A stretch of 64,000 nucleotides of DNA from contig NZ_JAGGKC010000018.1 of NCBI RefSeq assembly GCF_017873395.1, positions 1-64,000 on the forward strand. The letters run 5' to 3'. A program made the position numbers and the translations under genes. Below the pieces are notes generated by a model that was given only the letters and a program-made list of their open reading frames with translations, did not search any database and was not told where the DNA came from. This DNA is from Youngiibacter multivorans (GTDB lineage: Bacteria > Bacillota > Clostridia > Clostridiales > Clostridiaceae). Below, piece after piece: positions 7,621 to 17,023 of this stretch (its first letter is position 1; every line of letters starts with the position of its first letter).

Positions 7621-10101
7621 ATGTTAAGCAAAAAGACAAGGATGGCACTCGTCAAGGCGGGAGTTGCACTGACAGTGACAATGACCAGCATCGGGGTAGG
7701 CAGCCTCTCTGGCGGGGAATTGGCTTTGGCTGCCGTCATAAACACACAGTCCGGCACACTTACAGTGAAGGCAGCTTCACTTTGGGCATACAGCTCTCCA
7801 AATTGGAGTGCAAAATCAAGGACGTACCCAGCGGGAACAACAATGAAGGTTGTCGAGAAGCATGAGGTGGATGGAAGATACATGTACAAGCTTGAAAACG
7901 GGCTGTACATCTCAGCAAATACCCTGTATGTGACATTTTCACCGGATACGGCTAGTTTACCTGCCCCAGCACCGTCGCCTGCACCTGCGGAGCAGGCGGG
8001 AGATACAAGAGTCACCACGGCAAACCTGAATATGAGGTCTGGACCGGGAACAGGTTATTCGATACTAACTACCATACCGAAGGGTGCGAGTGTCAGCGTG
8101 GCATCAGTATCAGGCGGATGGGCGAAGGTAACATATGGTGGAAGGACAGGATATGTTTCGACCAGCTATCTGTCCGCACCTGCAACCGCGCCGGCTCCAG
8201 CGCCAGCGCCGACACCAGCTCCTGAATCACCGTCAGGCGATGTAAGGAAGACCACAGCGAATCTCAACATGAGGTCAGGACCCGGAACTGGATACTCAAT
8301 ACTTATGACCATTCCGAATGGTTCAAGTGTGACAGTGTCATCGGTATCAGGCGGATGGGCTAAGGTGACCTATGGCGGAAGGACAGGATATGTCTCAACC
8401 TCATATCTCACACAGCCCGTGACTACAGCACCTGCACCTGCACCTGAACCTGTTACTCCTGCTGAGGACAACAGGACAACCCTATATAACCTCAACATGA
8501 GGTCAGGACCTGGAACCGGATATTCTATCCTTGTGACCATACCAAAAGGCACAAGCATACCTGTTTCATCGGTATCAGGAGGATGGGCCAAAGTGACCTA
8601 TAGCGGAAGGACAGGCTACGTTTCAGCTGCCTATCTGTCAGAGCCGCAGGCTCCTGTGGTCAAGCCAGACCTGCCAATGATGCTCACTATTGAAGCAGCA
8701 CCCAATGAATCATACGCCAACCAGGACATAGTCATAAAAGGCTGGGCGCTTGATGATTCTGGTATAAAGGATGTAGGAATCCTTCTTGACGGGGTTCAGA
8801 TAGGGACCGCATCGAGGTATTCAAGGCCTGATGTTGAAAATGCGTATACAACCTATGAATCCAGAGCCAATTCAGGCTTCGAATTTACGATACCAAAATC
8901 CGGTGTAAGCATCGGAACCCATACTGTTACAGTTCGTGCTGCAGGTATGGATGATACGATAAAGGAAAACACATATACGACTGTCATGGTCAAGGAAAGC
9001 CCGATTGTTACAGTTACCAGCCATACGAGCGGCGCAGCTGTAAGGACAGAGAAAACAACTATCGAAGGGTTTGCATTGAATGTGGACGGAGTGTCACAGG
9101 TATCGGTGGAGCTGAACGGGACGAAAATTGGAAACGCAGTAATCGGACTTGCAAGAACCGGCATGGAGACCTATGCCGCATATGCTGACCCTTCAAACAG
9201 CGGCTTCATTTTCACCTTCGATACGAAGGCCATGGTGCAGGGCAATAATTCAATAAAGCTTGTAATGACCGGCAAGGACGGTACGCTAAAGAGCGAGACG
9301 ATAACACTTGCAAGCAACGAGTTCTATATCGAAAAGGCGTATCCACAGACTCTGACCTACTATGCCAAGGCTGAGCTTGCCAAGGGCGCGGCAATAAAGC
9401 AGGTGGATGGAAAGTGGATTGCTGCTACGGTTGAGGATATCAGATACTATATGGACCCTGCTAACTTCATGAATGACTACATAGGAAAATACATGTTCAT
9501 GAAGCTGAGCTACATTGAGGTGGACAATGCCGTCCTTGAGCAGATGCTCGCAGGCAAAGGGATCCTCAGTGGGAAAGCCCAGGTATTCAAGGATGCATGC
9601 AAAGAAAACAACATCAATCCAATTTATGTAATAGCACATGCTCTGCTGGAAACCGGAAACGGCACATCCGTTCTTGCTAACGGGGTCCTGGTGAAGGAAA
9701 AGCATGTTGTATTCAATGATCTTTTCAGCCCGGTAATACCTGTCGATCCGCCGGTCATGGTCTACAACATGTTCGGTATAGGAGCCTATGACGGCAATGC
9801 TGTCCTGTGGGGATCAGAACGTGCCCTTGACAAGGGATGGACTACTCCTGACCTTGCCATAGCAGGCGGTATCAAATTCCTGGCTGAATCCTACATCAAC
9901 AATATTACTTACATGCAGAACACTCTGTATACCATGAGATACAGGTTTGAAGGCTACGGACTCTGGCACCAGTATTCAACTGACATTGCATGGCACTATA
10001 AGCAGGCAAGGATAATCCAGAGGGAGTTTGCAAAGATTCCTAACCTGCCCAGGTTCGAATTTGAGATTCCGACCTTCAAGGAAGAGCTGCCTCAGCAGTA
10101 A
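7621..10101 (+). CDS. secreted SH3-repeat endo-beta-N-acetylglucosaminidase
   Basis: An 826-residue secreted glycan-strand hydrolase. After a signal peptide (1-38) and the shared module (40-107) come three SH3 repeats (about 128-184, 207-263, 283-339), two Ig-like repeats (about 355-560) and a C-terminal glucosaminidase domain (about 575-805) of the LytD/autolysin type. HALLETGNGTS contains the probable catalytic Glu677; YNMFGIGA and the later WGSERALDKGW are typical of the fold. The GGAGG ribosome site just before the ATG is clear. With the two preceding genes it completes amidase, endopeptidase and glucosaminidase activities. A hairpin terminator follows. Confidence 0.92.
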   Translation: MLSKKTRMALVKAGVALTVTMTSIGVGSLSGGELALAAVINTQSGTLTVKAASLWAYSSPNWSAKSRTYPAGTTMKVVEKHEVDGRYMYKLENGLYISANTLYVTFSPDTASLPAPAPSPAPAEQAGDTRVTTANLNMRSGPGTGYSILTTIPKGASVSVASVSGGWAKVTYGGRTGYVSTSYLSAPATAPAPAPAPTPAPESPSGDVRKTTANLNMRSGPGTGYSILMTIPNGSSVTVSSVSGGWAKVTYGGRTGYVSTSYLTQPVTTAPAPAPEPVTPAEDNRTTLYNLNMRSGPGTGYSILVTIPKGTSIPVSSVSGGWAKVTYSGRTGYVSAAYLSEPQAPVVKPDLPMMLTIEAAPNESYANQDIVIKGWALDDSGIKDVGILLDGVQIGTASRYSRPDVENAYTTYESRANSGFEFTIPKSGVSIGTHTVTVRAAGMDDTIKENTYTTVMVKESPIVTVTSHTSGAAVRTEKTTIEGFALNVDGVSQVSVELNGTKIGNAVIGLARTGMETYAAYADPSNSGFIFTFDTKAMVQGNNSIKLVMTGKDGTLKSETITLASNEFYIEKAYPQTLTYYAKAELAKGAAIKQVDGKWIAATVEDIRYYMDPANFMNDYIGKYMFMKLSYIEVDNAVLEQMLAGKGILSGKAQVFKDACKENNINPIYVIAHALLETGNGTSVLANGVLVKEKHVVFNDLFSPVIPVDPPVMVYNMFGIGAYDGNAVLWGSERALDKGWTTPDLAIAGGIKFLAESYINNITYMQNTLYTMRYRFEGYGLWHQYSTDIAWHYKQARIIQREFAKIPNLPRFEFEIPTFKEELPQQ

Positions 10102-10138
10102 CAGTTATTTGGTCCGGAAAAGAATATTGACTGAAAGA

Positions 10139-10174
10139 AAGACCGTGAGAGGCCTGATGGCTTCTCACGGTCTT
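10139..10174. terminator. bidirectional intrinsic terminator between convergent genes
   Basis: A perfect 12-bp stem (10139-10150 with 10163-10174), extendable by three more pairs, with an A-rich left flank and a T-rich right flank. It sits between the glucosaminidase gene and the convergent LCP gene and can serve both. Confidence 0.85.
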
Positions 10175-10188
10175 GTTAGTTATCAGCT

Positions 10189-11196
10189 TTAATCTTCGTT
10201 CTTGATTTCCGGCTTCTGGCTTTCCGGGATTTCATTTTCGTATATGAAGTCGTGGAGCTCTTCGATGGTCTCCGCCTTTTCATAGAAATAGAACCACTTG
10301 GTGGTCAGCTTCCCGTAACCATGGTCGTCGGTGGGGAACCTGGCCTGAAGGACATTCTTCATGCCTGCGTTTATGACGCTTGTCCCTATCCTTACCATGT
10401 TGTAAAGGGACAAGTTGGTTTCGACGTTAGGAGCAAGCTTAGCTGCGACACCGGGGATATCCTGGGTGTTTATTTCCTTGAACTTGTTGAAAATGGATGT
10501 GAGGACGGAACGCTGTCTTTCAGTCCTTTCGAAGTCCCCGTCTCCTACGTATCTGACTCTGGCATATCCTACTGCCTGTACTCCAGTGAGGGTCTGAGGG
10601 CCGGTTGTCTCGATTTCCTTGTATGGAACGTCCTCTACCTTTGCGACATCGCCTATGTATGAGTTGACCATGTCGATCTCATAGTCCTTGATGTCGATCT
10701 CCACTCCGCCAAGTGCATCAATTACATTAATAAGGCCTCCATAGTTTATGACAGCATAATATTCAATGTTCATTCCGAAGTTGGTGTTAACTGTATTCAG
10801 TGCAAGAGGAGCTCCGCCGTATGCATAAGCATGGGCAAGCTTGTCAGAGCCATACCCCTTGATCTTTACGTAAGTATCCCTCATGAGTGATGAAAGCTTT
10901 AGATTGTTATTCACGGGATCTATTGAAAGAATCATCATGGAGTCGGAACGTGAATTTTCATCAGGCTCCCTCTTGTCTGTGCCCAGGAGGAGTATGTTGA
11001 TTACTTCCTTCGAGTTCTCGAACATGTTGATCTTCACTTCAGCTTCTTCTGTGATTCCAAGGTCTTCCTTCTCAGTACTTATCGTCTGCACGTCAAGACT
11101 CTTGTAGATGTTGTTGACGTACCACGCACCATACGCTCCCGCTGAAAACAGGGCGAGGAGGACAACTATAAGTGCTGCTTTAATTCCTTTGTTCAT
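10189..11196 (-). CDS. LytR-CpsA-Psr (LCP) family wall-polymer attachment protein
   Basis: LCP enzymes transfer polymers from undecaprenyl diphosphate to peptidoglycan at the outer membrane face. The 335-residue protein begins with one membrane segment (GIKAALIVVLLALFSAGAYG), followed by an extracellular LCP domain with LLLGTDKRE, SDSMMILSI and LMRDTYVKI; arginine-rich GYARVRYVGDGDFERTERQR is the usual later motif. I prefer the ATG at 11196, which has AAAGGATG about ten bases upstream; an ATG at 11238 would add 14 polar residues. It is transcribed away from the polysaccharide operon, whose product is the likely substrate (inference). Confidence 0.9.
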   Translation of the reverse strand: MNKGIKAALIVVLLALFSAGAYGAWYVNNIYKSLDVQTISTEKEDLGITEEAEVKINMFENSKEVINILLLGTDKREPDENSRSDSMMILSIDPVNNNLKLSSLMRDTYVKIKGYGSDKLAHAYAYGGAPLALNTVNTNFGMNIEYYAVINYGGLINVIDALGGVEIDIKDYEIDMVNSYIGDVAKVEDVPYKEIETTGPQTLTGVQAVGYARVRYVGDGDFERTERQRSVLTSIFNKFKEINTQDIPGVAAKLAPNVETNLSLYNMVRIGTSVINAGMKNVLQARFPTDDHGYGKLTTKWFYFYEKAETIEELHDFIYENEIPESQKPEIKNED

Positions 11197-11325
11197 GTTA
11201 TGCACATCCTTTGCCGGTGATGGACCGTAAATTTCCATCTACCGATTATGTTACCACCATTTTGTAAAGAAAGGTTAAAATTCAATTACACAATTCTTAA
11301 CTGCTCATTAAAGATTGACGCCTCT

Positions 11326-11354
11326 GTGACAATGTCTTAAGTTTATATTATAAT
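11326..11354 (+). promoter_or_regulatory. sigma-A promoter of the polysaccharide operon
   Basis: GTGACA at 11326-11331 and a perfect TATAAT at 11349-11354 with a 17-base spacer, about 50 bases ahead of the rfbB start. No other comparable promoter was noticed until the terminator at 27411, which fits a single long transcript. Confidence 0.6.
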
Positions 11355-11406
11355 GATTGTGGTAATTTATTATTTTTGGAAAATCATGCAATACGCGGAG
11401 GTATAT

Positions 11407-12462
11407 ATGAAGACTTACCTTGTGACCGGAGGAGCCGGTTTCATAGGCTCAAATTTTGTGATCCATATGCTGAGTACATACGATGATGTGAAGATCGTAA
11501 ATCTCGATAAGCTGACATACGCAGGGAATCTTGAGAATCTAAAAAGTGTTGAAAGCAACAAAAACCATGTCTTCGTGCAGGGTGACATCTGTGACAAGGA
11601 GCTTGTAGGCAGGCTTTTTGGCGAATATGATTTTGACTATGTCATTAATTTTGCTGCAGAATCCCACGTGGACAGGAGCATAAAGGAGCCTGAGGTTTTC
11701 GCCTCGACAAACGTTCTCGGAACGGTGACGCTTCTCAATGCAGCCAAGAGCGCATGGGAAAAGGATGGAGTCTGGAAGGAAGGAGCGAAGTTCCTTCAGG
11801 TATCGACTGACGAGGTCTATGGATCTCTTGGAGATACCGGATTCTTCATGGAGACTACTCCAATCGATCCGCACAGCCCATATTCCTCATCGAAGGCTGG
11901 AGCAGACATGATGGTCAAGGCCTATGCAGATACCTTCAAGATGCCTGTCAATATAACAAGGTGTTCGAACAACTATGGACCATATCAGTTCCCTGAGAAA
12001 CTGATACCTCTCATAATCAACAACTGCCTTAACAAGAGGCCGCTGCCTGTATACGGCGACGGACTCAACGTCAGGGACTGGCTTTATGTTGTGGACCACT
12101 GCAAGGCGATAGATATGGTTGCAAGGAACGGAAGGCTCGGAGAAGTCTACAACGTAGGCGGACACAACGAGAGGACCAACATCCACATAGTAAAGACGAT
12201 AATCGCATACCTCAATGAGAATGTGGATGAAACCATTACTGAGGACCTCATCAAGTACGTTGAGGACAGGAAGGGTCATGACAGGAGATACGGAATCGAC
12301 CCGACAAAGATCAGGGAAGAGCTTGGTTGGGAGCCTGAGACAATGTACGAGGACGGCATAAAGCTGACCATACAGTGGTACCTGGACAACAAGGACTGGA
12401 TGGAGCACATAACAAGCGGTTCATATCAGGAATATTATGACAGGATGTATTCCGGGAGGTAG
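11407..12462 (+). CDS. rfbB: dTDP-glucose 4,6-dehydratase
   Basis: Second step of dTDP-L-rhamnose synthesis: converts dTDP-glucose to dTDP-4-keto-6-deoxyglucose with bound NAD. The 351-residue protein has the Rossmann motif GGAGFIG near its N-terminus, the STDEVYG segment and the YSSSK catalytic Tyr/Lys pair, typical of extended short-chain dehydrogenases of this family. The ATG at 11407 follows a GGAGG site; the frame runs open upstream to 11353 without a ribosome site. First gene of the polysaccharide operon, four bases before rfbC. Confidence 0.95.
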   Translation: MKTYLVTGGAGFIGSNFVIHMLSTYDDVKIVNLDKLTYAGNLENLKSVESNKNHVFVQGDICDKELVGRLFGEYDFDYVINFAAESHVDRSIKEPEVFASTNVLGTVTLLNAAKSAWEKDGVWKEGAKFLQVSTDEVYGSLGDTGFFMETTPIDPHSPYSSSKAGADMMVKAYADTFKMPVNITRCSNNYGPYQFPEKLIPLIINNCLNKRPLPVYGDGLNVRDWLYVVDHCKAIDMVARNGRLGEVYNVGGHNERTNIHIVKTIIAYLNENVDETITEDLIKYVEDRKGHDRRYGIDPTKIREELGWEPETMYEDGIKLTIQWYLDNKDWMEHITSGSYQEYYDRMYSGR

Positions 12463-12465
12463 GCA

Positions 12466-13023
12466 ATGGGTAAATTCAAGTTCACTGAAGCGGAGATAAA
12501 GGGTGTATTTGTTATAGAGCCTACAGTATTCGGAGATGACAGGGGCTATTTCATGGAAACCTACAACTATCAGGAGTTTAGCGAGAACGGACTCCCGATG
12601 CAGTTTGTGCAGGACAACCAGAGCAAATCCAGAAAAGGCGTCCTCAGAGGACTCCATTTCCAGTCAGAGATGCAGCAGGGAAAGCTCGTAAGGGTAATCA
12701 GCGGTGAAGTTTTTGATGTGGCTGTTGACCTCAGGAAGGGCTCAGAAACTTATGGCAAATGGCAGGGCGTAAGGCTGTCTGCTGAAAACAAAAAACAGTT
12801 CTACGTACCCGAAGGCTTTGCCCACGGTTTCATCGTCCTTTCAGAGACTGCAGAATTCGTGTACAAGTGCACGAACCTCTATGCCCCTCAGTTTGAGGGC
12901 GGCATACTCTGGAACGATCCGGGAATTGGAATCGAGTGGCCGCTTGAAGGCATCGATGAAGTGCTGCTGTCAGAAAAGGACAGGAATGCAGGAACTCTCG
13001 CGGAAAAAAGAATAGAGCTATAG
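12466..13023 (+). CDS. rfbC: dTDP-4-dehydrorhamnose 3,5-epimerase
   Basis: Third step of dTDP-rhamnose synthesis, a double epimerisation at C3 and C5. The 185-residue length and cupin fold motifs fit RmlC: DDRGYFMETY near the N-terminus, the catalytic VLRGLHFQ (His64), then GEVFDVAVDLRKGS and YVPEGFAHGF. Only three bases separate it from rfbB, so the two are translated from one message. A hairpin lies just downstream, before the exporter genes. Confidence 0.95.
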   Translation: MGKFKFTEAEIKGVFVIEPTVFGDDRGYFMETYNYQEFSENGLPMQFVQDNQSKSRKGVLRGLHFQSEMQQGKLVRVISGEVFDVAVDLRKGSETYGKWQGVRLSAENKKQFYVPEGFAHGFIVLSETAEFVYKCTNLYAPQFEGGILWNDPGIGIEWPLEGIDEVLLSEKDRNAGTLAEKRIEL

Positions 13024-13030
13024 GAATCCT

Positions 13031-13061
13031 GACCATATTTTTATCTATTAAAAATATGGTC
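13031..13061. terminator. intra-operon hairpin between rfbC and the exporter genes
   Basis: A perfect 12-bp stem GACCATATTTTT / AAAAATATGGTC with a 7-base loop, starting seven bases after the rfbC stop. No long T-run follows, so it may be a weak terminator, a pause site or an mRNA processing or stability element that sets the ratio of rfbBC to downstream genes. A second small inverted repeat, AGCCC/GGGCT, lies at about 13096-13108. Confidence 0.45.
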
Positions 13062-13134
13062 ATCTGATTATTTAAATATTGATGCTGCTTACTGAGCCCT
13101 AAGGGCTTTCGCGGAAATTTTGTTAGGTGGTCGT

Positions 13135-13911
13135 ATGTTAAAGAAGATCAAAGAAATAACTGTTTATAAGGAGCTCCTGTTCAACCTTACCAGCAAGGAG
13201 CTGAAGCTGAAATACAAGAATTCTGCTTTGGGATTCTTCTGGTCGTTCCTGAATCCCCTTCTGATGCTTACAGTATATACGTTTGCTTTCAAGTTCATCA
13301 TGAAGGTGCAGATCGAGAACTACAGCCTGGTACTTCTGGCAGGACTCCTGCCCTGGAACTTCTTCAACGCATCCGTGCAGGGAAGCACGATGTCTTTGGT
13401 GAGCAATTCACAGCTTATCAAGAAGGTCTATTTTCCAAGGGAGATAATACCCCTGTCTTTAATCATGAGCAATTTCGTCAACTTCCTCATGACAATGATA
13501 GTGCTTTTCGCTGCAATGATGCTATTTGGAGTGCCGCTTGGCATAAACATACTCATGCTTCCTGTAGTGCTGATCCTCCTTGTCATGTTCACCACAGGCT
13601 TAAGCCTCATGCTTTCAGTACTTAATGTATATTACAGAGATATATCACATTTTGTTGAGATCCTGTTCATGGCGTGGATTTACCTTACTCCGGTAATTTA
13701 CTCATTCTCGATGATACCGGAAAAGTACAGGGTATTCCTCATGCTTAATCCTATGACACTGGTAGTAGAGCTTATAAGGGACACTACAATCAGGAATGTA
13801 TTTCCGGATTTGAAATTCCTTGTTGCACTGCTTGTTGTGGCTTCCATTACTCTAGCTGTCGGACAGAGAGTGTTTACAAAGCTCGAACGCGACATCGCAG
13901 AGCGGATTTAG
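13135..13911 (+). CDS. ABC-2 type polysaccharide exporter, permease subunit (Wzm-like)
   Basis: Membrane subunit of an ABC exporter for lipid-linked polysaccharide or teichoic-acid-like polymer. The 258-residue protein begins with a cytoplasmic YKELLFNLTSKELKLKYKNS segment typical of Wzm/TagG permeases, followed by about six membrane spans; LGFFWSFLNPLLML and the conserved YFPREIIPLS are family features. The ATG at 13135 follows AGGTGG; a TTG at 13120 lies upstream in frame with no ribosome site. Its ATPase partner starts 12 bases after its stop. Confidence 0.92.
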   Translation: MLKKIKEITVYKELLFNLTSKELKLKYKNSALGFFWSFLNPLLMLTVYTFAFKFIMKVQIENYSLVLLAGLLPWNFFNASVQGSTMSLVSNSQLIKKVYFPREIIPLSLIMSNFVNFLMTMIVLFAAMMLFGVPLGINILMLPVVLILLVMFTTGLSLMLSVLNVYYRDISHFVEILFMAWIYLTPVIYSFSMIPEKYRVFLMLNPMTLVVELIRDTTIRNVFPDLKFLVALLVVASITLAVGQRVFTKLERDIAERI

Positions 13912-13923
13912 AGGGGTGGAAAT

Positions 13924-15192
13924 ATGGCAGTGATAGAATTCAAGAATGTAAACAAGAGATTCAAGCTGTACCAGAACCTCAGCTATTCCATAAAGGAAAT
14001 CTTCATCAATACGATGCTGAGGAGATGGAGACTGCAGGTTGCATACCATCCGGTCCTGACCGATGTCTCCTTCAGGATTGAGAAGGGCGAGACAGTAGGA
14101 ATAATTGGAGAAAACGGTACGGGGAAAAGTACCACACTTAAGCTGATCTCAAAGATACTCTATGCTGATAGCGGAGATGTACTGGTGAATGGTAAGGTAT
14201 CGGCTCTCCTTGAGGTAGGTGCTGGCTTTCAGCCGGACCTCACAGGCAGGGAGAACGTGTTCCTGTATGGTTCGATACTGGGGCTTTCAAAGGCTACGAT
14301 CACAAAAAAATATGATGAGATAGTCGCATTTGCAGAGATGGAGGAGTTCATGAACTCTCCAGTAAAGAACTACTCATCAGGTATGTACATGAGGCTGGCT
14401 TTCGCCGTTGCGATCAATGTTGACCCGGATATACTGATCATCGATGAGGTCCTGGCGGTTGGCGATGAAGCCTTCCAGAAGAAGTGCATAGAAAAGATAC
14501 TTTCGTTCAAGCGGCAGGGCAAGACCATTGTTTTCGTGTCACATGACATGGGGATGGTGGACAGGATCTGTGACAGGGTAATCTTCATCAAGAAGGGCGG
14601 ACACATTGTGGAAGGCTCGACAGATGATATGATCAACCTCTACAGGAGGCTTGTGTATAACATTGTCGATGAGCCTGAGGCTCAGCCGGTCGGCGAGAAC
14701 GGCAAGGTAAAGCTGATGCTTCATGAATCCCATTCTCACCCCATGAACAACAGGTACGGAAACAGGAAGGTGGAGATATCAAGGATCTACTTCTCTGATG
14801 TCGATGGCAACATAAAGAACAGGTTCGATACCGGCGAGGATATAGCTGTCAATGTGGAGCTAAAACGAAATTCTGATGTTCATGAAATAGTGTTCGGGTA
14901 TGCGGTCCACTCCGAGGGCGATGTCCTTGTTACTGGAAGCAATTCCCGCAACCATCGCATCATATTGAAGAACCAATCAGATACTGCCCGGTTCAGGCTT
15001 ATAATCAGCAATGTGCTGCTTGAAGGCAGATACCAGTTCACAGCTGAAATCCACAGCTCCGACCAGATTGACCAGTATGACATACTTGACAGGCAATATG
15101 AGTTCATGGTCGACCAGGAAACTGTTGATGGAAATGGCCTGGTAAAGATCCCGGTTGCATGGGATATACCGGAAGAGAGCAGCCTCAGATGA
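13924..15192 (+). CDS. ABC exporter ATP-binding subunit with C-terminal substrate domain (Wzt-like)
   Basis: ATPase partner of the preceding permease. The N-terminal half is an ABC domain with Walker A GENGTGKST (62-70), signature YSSGMYMR and Walker B ILIIDEVLAVGDE. Residues beyond about 250, with EISRIYFSDVDGN and FDTGEDIAVNVEL, look like a beta-sandwich Wzt C-terminal domain, which in O-antigen exporters recognises the polymer's terminal modification. At 422 residues it is longer than simple TagH-like ATPases without that domain. The stop overlaps the start of the next glycosyltransferase by four bases (ATGA), indicating translational coupling. Confidence 0.92.
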   Translation: MAVIEFKNVNKRFKLYQNLSYSIKEIFINTMLRRWRLQVAYHPVLTDVSFRIEKGETVGIIGENGTGKSTTLKLISKILYADSGDVLVNGKVSALLEVGAGFQPDLTGRENVFLYGSILGLSKATITKKYDEIVAFAEMEEFMNSPVKNYSSGMYMRLAFAVAINVDPDILIIDEVLAVGDEAFQKKCIEKILSFKRQGKTIVFVSHDMGMVDRICDRVIFIKKGGHIVEGSTDDMINLYRRLVYNIVDEPEAQPVGENGKVKLMLHESHSHPMNNRYGNRKVEISRIYFSDVDGNIKNRFDTGEDIAVNVELKRNSDVHEIVFGYAVHSEGDVLVTGSNSRNHRIILKNQSDTARFRLIISNVLLEGRYQFTAEIHSSDQIDQYDILDRQYEFMVDQETVDGNGLVKIPVAWDIPEESSLR

Positions 15193-16154
15193 GTACTGAC
15201 ATTGTAGTTCCAAATTACAATGGCTACAGGCATATTGAGCTTCTGGCAAGGTCGCTTGCTGCGCAGGATGACAGGGGCTTCAGGGTAATTCTCGTGGACA
15301 ATGGTTCAGAGGATGGCAGCCCCGAGCTCTTCGAGAAGCTTTCTACTGAGCTGGGGCTTGACCACTTGGTTTTAAGAAATGGAGCCAACCTTGGATTTCC
15401 TGCAGCTGTAAATGCAGGTATAAGGATTTCCGGAGCTGAACTCGTGATTCTCCTCAACAATGACATAGAGGCTGACCCGTCATTTGTAAGAGAGCTTAAG
15501 AAGTGCATGGAGTCAAAGCCCGGCGCCTTCTCGGTCCAGTCAAGGATGATGCGCTTTGATGACAGGGATAAGCTGGACGATGCAGGGGACGGATATACCA
15601 TACTGGGCTGGGGTTACAAGACCGGAGACGGAAAGAAAGCTGAAAACTACCTGAATGAAAGGGAGATATTCAGCTCCTGCGCAGGAGCTGCAGCATACAG
15701 AAAGAGTGTATTCGATGAGATAGGATTGTTCGATGAATCGTTCTTCGCCTATCTCGAAGACATGGACATATCGTGGAGAGCTAAGATTGCAGGCTACACC
15801 AGCCACTTCTGTCCGGATTCCGTGGTATACCACGTTGGAAGCTCATCCACCGGCGGCAGAAGGTCATCCTTCAAGATGAAGCTGGTGCCGAGGAACAACA
15901 TATGGCTCATATGGAAGAATATGCCTCTTGTGTTTCTCGTGATGAATCTCCCCTTCATCGCAGCAGGGATAGTCATAAAGGGCGCTGCATTCGCTCTGAT
16001 GGGCTTTGGAAGAGAATACTGGGGTTCTGTACTCAAAGGGTTAAAGACCCTTGGAGAAGTCAGTAGAGGCCCATTCAGACTGAAGGATACAGGAAGGCAT
16101 ATCGGAATCCAGCTGGAACTGATTGCTGGAGTCTGGCACCTGATCAGGAAATGA
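15189..16154 (+). CDS. GT2 family glycosyltransferase
   Basis: A cytoplasmic, membrane-associated sugar transferase of 321 residues. STDIVVPNYNGY at the N-terminus, VDNGSEDGS, and LLNNDIE (the DxD-like metal site) mark a GT-A fold of family 2; SFFAYLEDMDISWRA is the typical acceptor-side motif of rhamnosyltransferase-like members. A hydrophobic segment near residues 250-280 may anchor it. The ATG at 15189 overlaps the Wzt stop. Sugar and linkage cannot be read from sequence; rhamnosyl transfer is suggested by the operon. Confidence 0.88.
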   Translation: MSTDIVVPNYNGYRHIELLARSLAAQDDRGFRVILVDNGSEDGSPELFEKLSTELGLDHLVLRNGANLGFPAAVNAGIRISGAELVILLNNDIEADPSFVRELKKCMESKPGAFSVQSRMMRFDDRDKLDDAGDGYTILGWGYKTGDGKKAENYLNEREIFSSCAGAAAYRKSVFDEIGLFDESFFAYLEDMDISWRAKIAGYTSHFCPDSVVYHVGSSSTGGRRSSFKMKLVPRNNIWLIWKNMPLVFLVMNLPFIAAGIVIKGAAFALMGFGREYWGSVLKGLKTLGEVSRGPFRLKDTGRHIGIQLELIAGVWHLIRK

Positions 16155-16167
16155 GAACGGAGGATCT

Positions 16168-17022
16168 ATGGACGTTTCAATAATAATTGTCAACTACAAT
16201 ACGATGGAACTTACGGGAAAGGCCATAGATTCCGTTGTTAATACAGTGAAAAACCATTCATATGAGATAATTCTGGTGGATAATGGTTCTTTAGACGGAA
16301 GCATAGAGGCTTTCAGGAAAAGGAAGGACATCATCTTCATCGAGACTGGAGAAAACCTTGGCTTTTCCAAGGCGAACAACATCGGCATCAGGGCTTCAAA
16401 AGGAGAGAGGATACTGCTCCTCAATTCCGACACGATTGCAAGATCAGGTGCAATAGACAGATCCGTTGAGTATATGGATTCCACAGGCATGAAGGTTCTT
16501 GGCGCCAAGGTGGTTCTTCCGGATGGAAGATTGGACAAGGCGTGCAAGAGGTCATTTCCAACGCCTGCAAATTCTGTCTGGCACTACATGTACCTCGACA
16601 GGCTGTTCAAGGGAAGCAAGACCTTTGGTGCCTACAACCTGACTTATCTTGACGAAGATGAGATAGGCAGGGTGGAGTGCATCATGGGGGCATATATGAT
16701 GGTGGACCGTGAAGTCATTGACAGCGTGGGTCTCCTTGACGAGGATTTCTTCATGTATGGTGAAGACATCGATTGGTGCTACAGGATGGGTGAAGCCGGG
16801 TACGGCATAATATACTATCCTGAGGCAGTGATCACTCATTATAAGAAAGCAAGCTTCAACAAGAGGAGAAAGGAGTCCATCAGGGAGTTCTACGACTCTA
16901 TGTGGATATTCTTCGAAAAGCACTACAAGGAAAAATACGGGAAGGGTGTCTCTTTGGCAATGTATGCCGGCATAAAGGGAAAAATGGCCCTGGACCTTGC
17001 AATAAATTCGCTGAAGAGGTGA
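16168..17022 (+). CDS. GT2 family glycosyltransferase, rhamnosyltransferase-like
   Basis: A 284-residue GT-A enzyme beginning DVSIIIVNYNTMELT, with VDNGSLDGS, LLNSDT (DxD equivalent) and DEDFFMYGEDIDWCYR, the motif seen in many rhamnosyltransferases of the WbbL type. It starts 13 bases after the previous gene and ends just before the sugar-phosphotransferase. Likely adds an early sugar, possibly rhamnose, to the lipid-linked primer; this is inference from motif and neighbours. Confidence 0.87.
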   Translation: MDVSIIIVNYNTMELTGKAIDSVVNTVKNHSYEIILVDNGSLDGSIEAFRKRKDIIFIETGENLGFSKANNIGIRASKGERILLLNSDTIARSGAIDRSVEYMDSTGMKVLGAKVVLPDGRLDKACKRSFPTPANSVWHYMYLDRLFKGSKTFGAYNLTYLDEDEIGRVECIMGAYMMVDREVIDSVGLLDEDFFMYGEDIDWCYRMGEAGYGIIYYPEAVITHYKKASFNKRRKESIREFYDSMWIFFEKHYKEKYGKGVSLAMYAGIKGKMALDLAINSLKR

Positions 17023-17023
17023 T

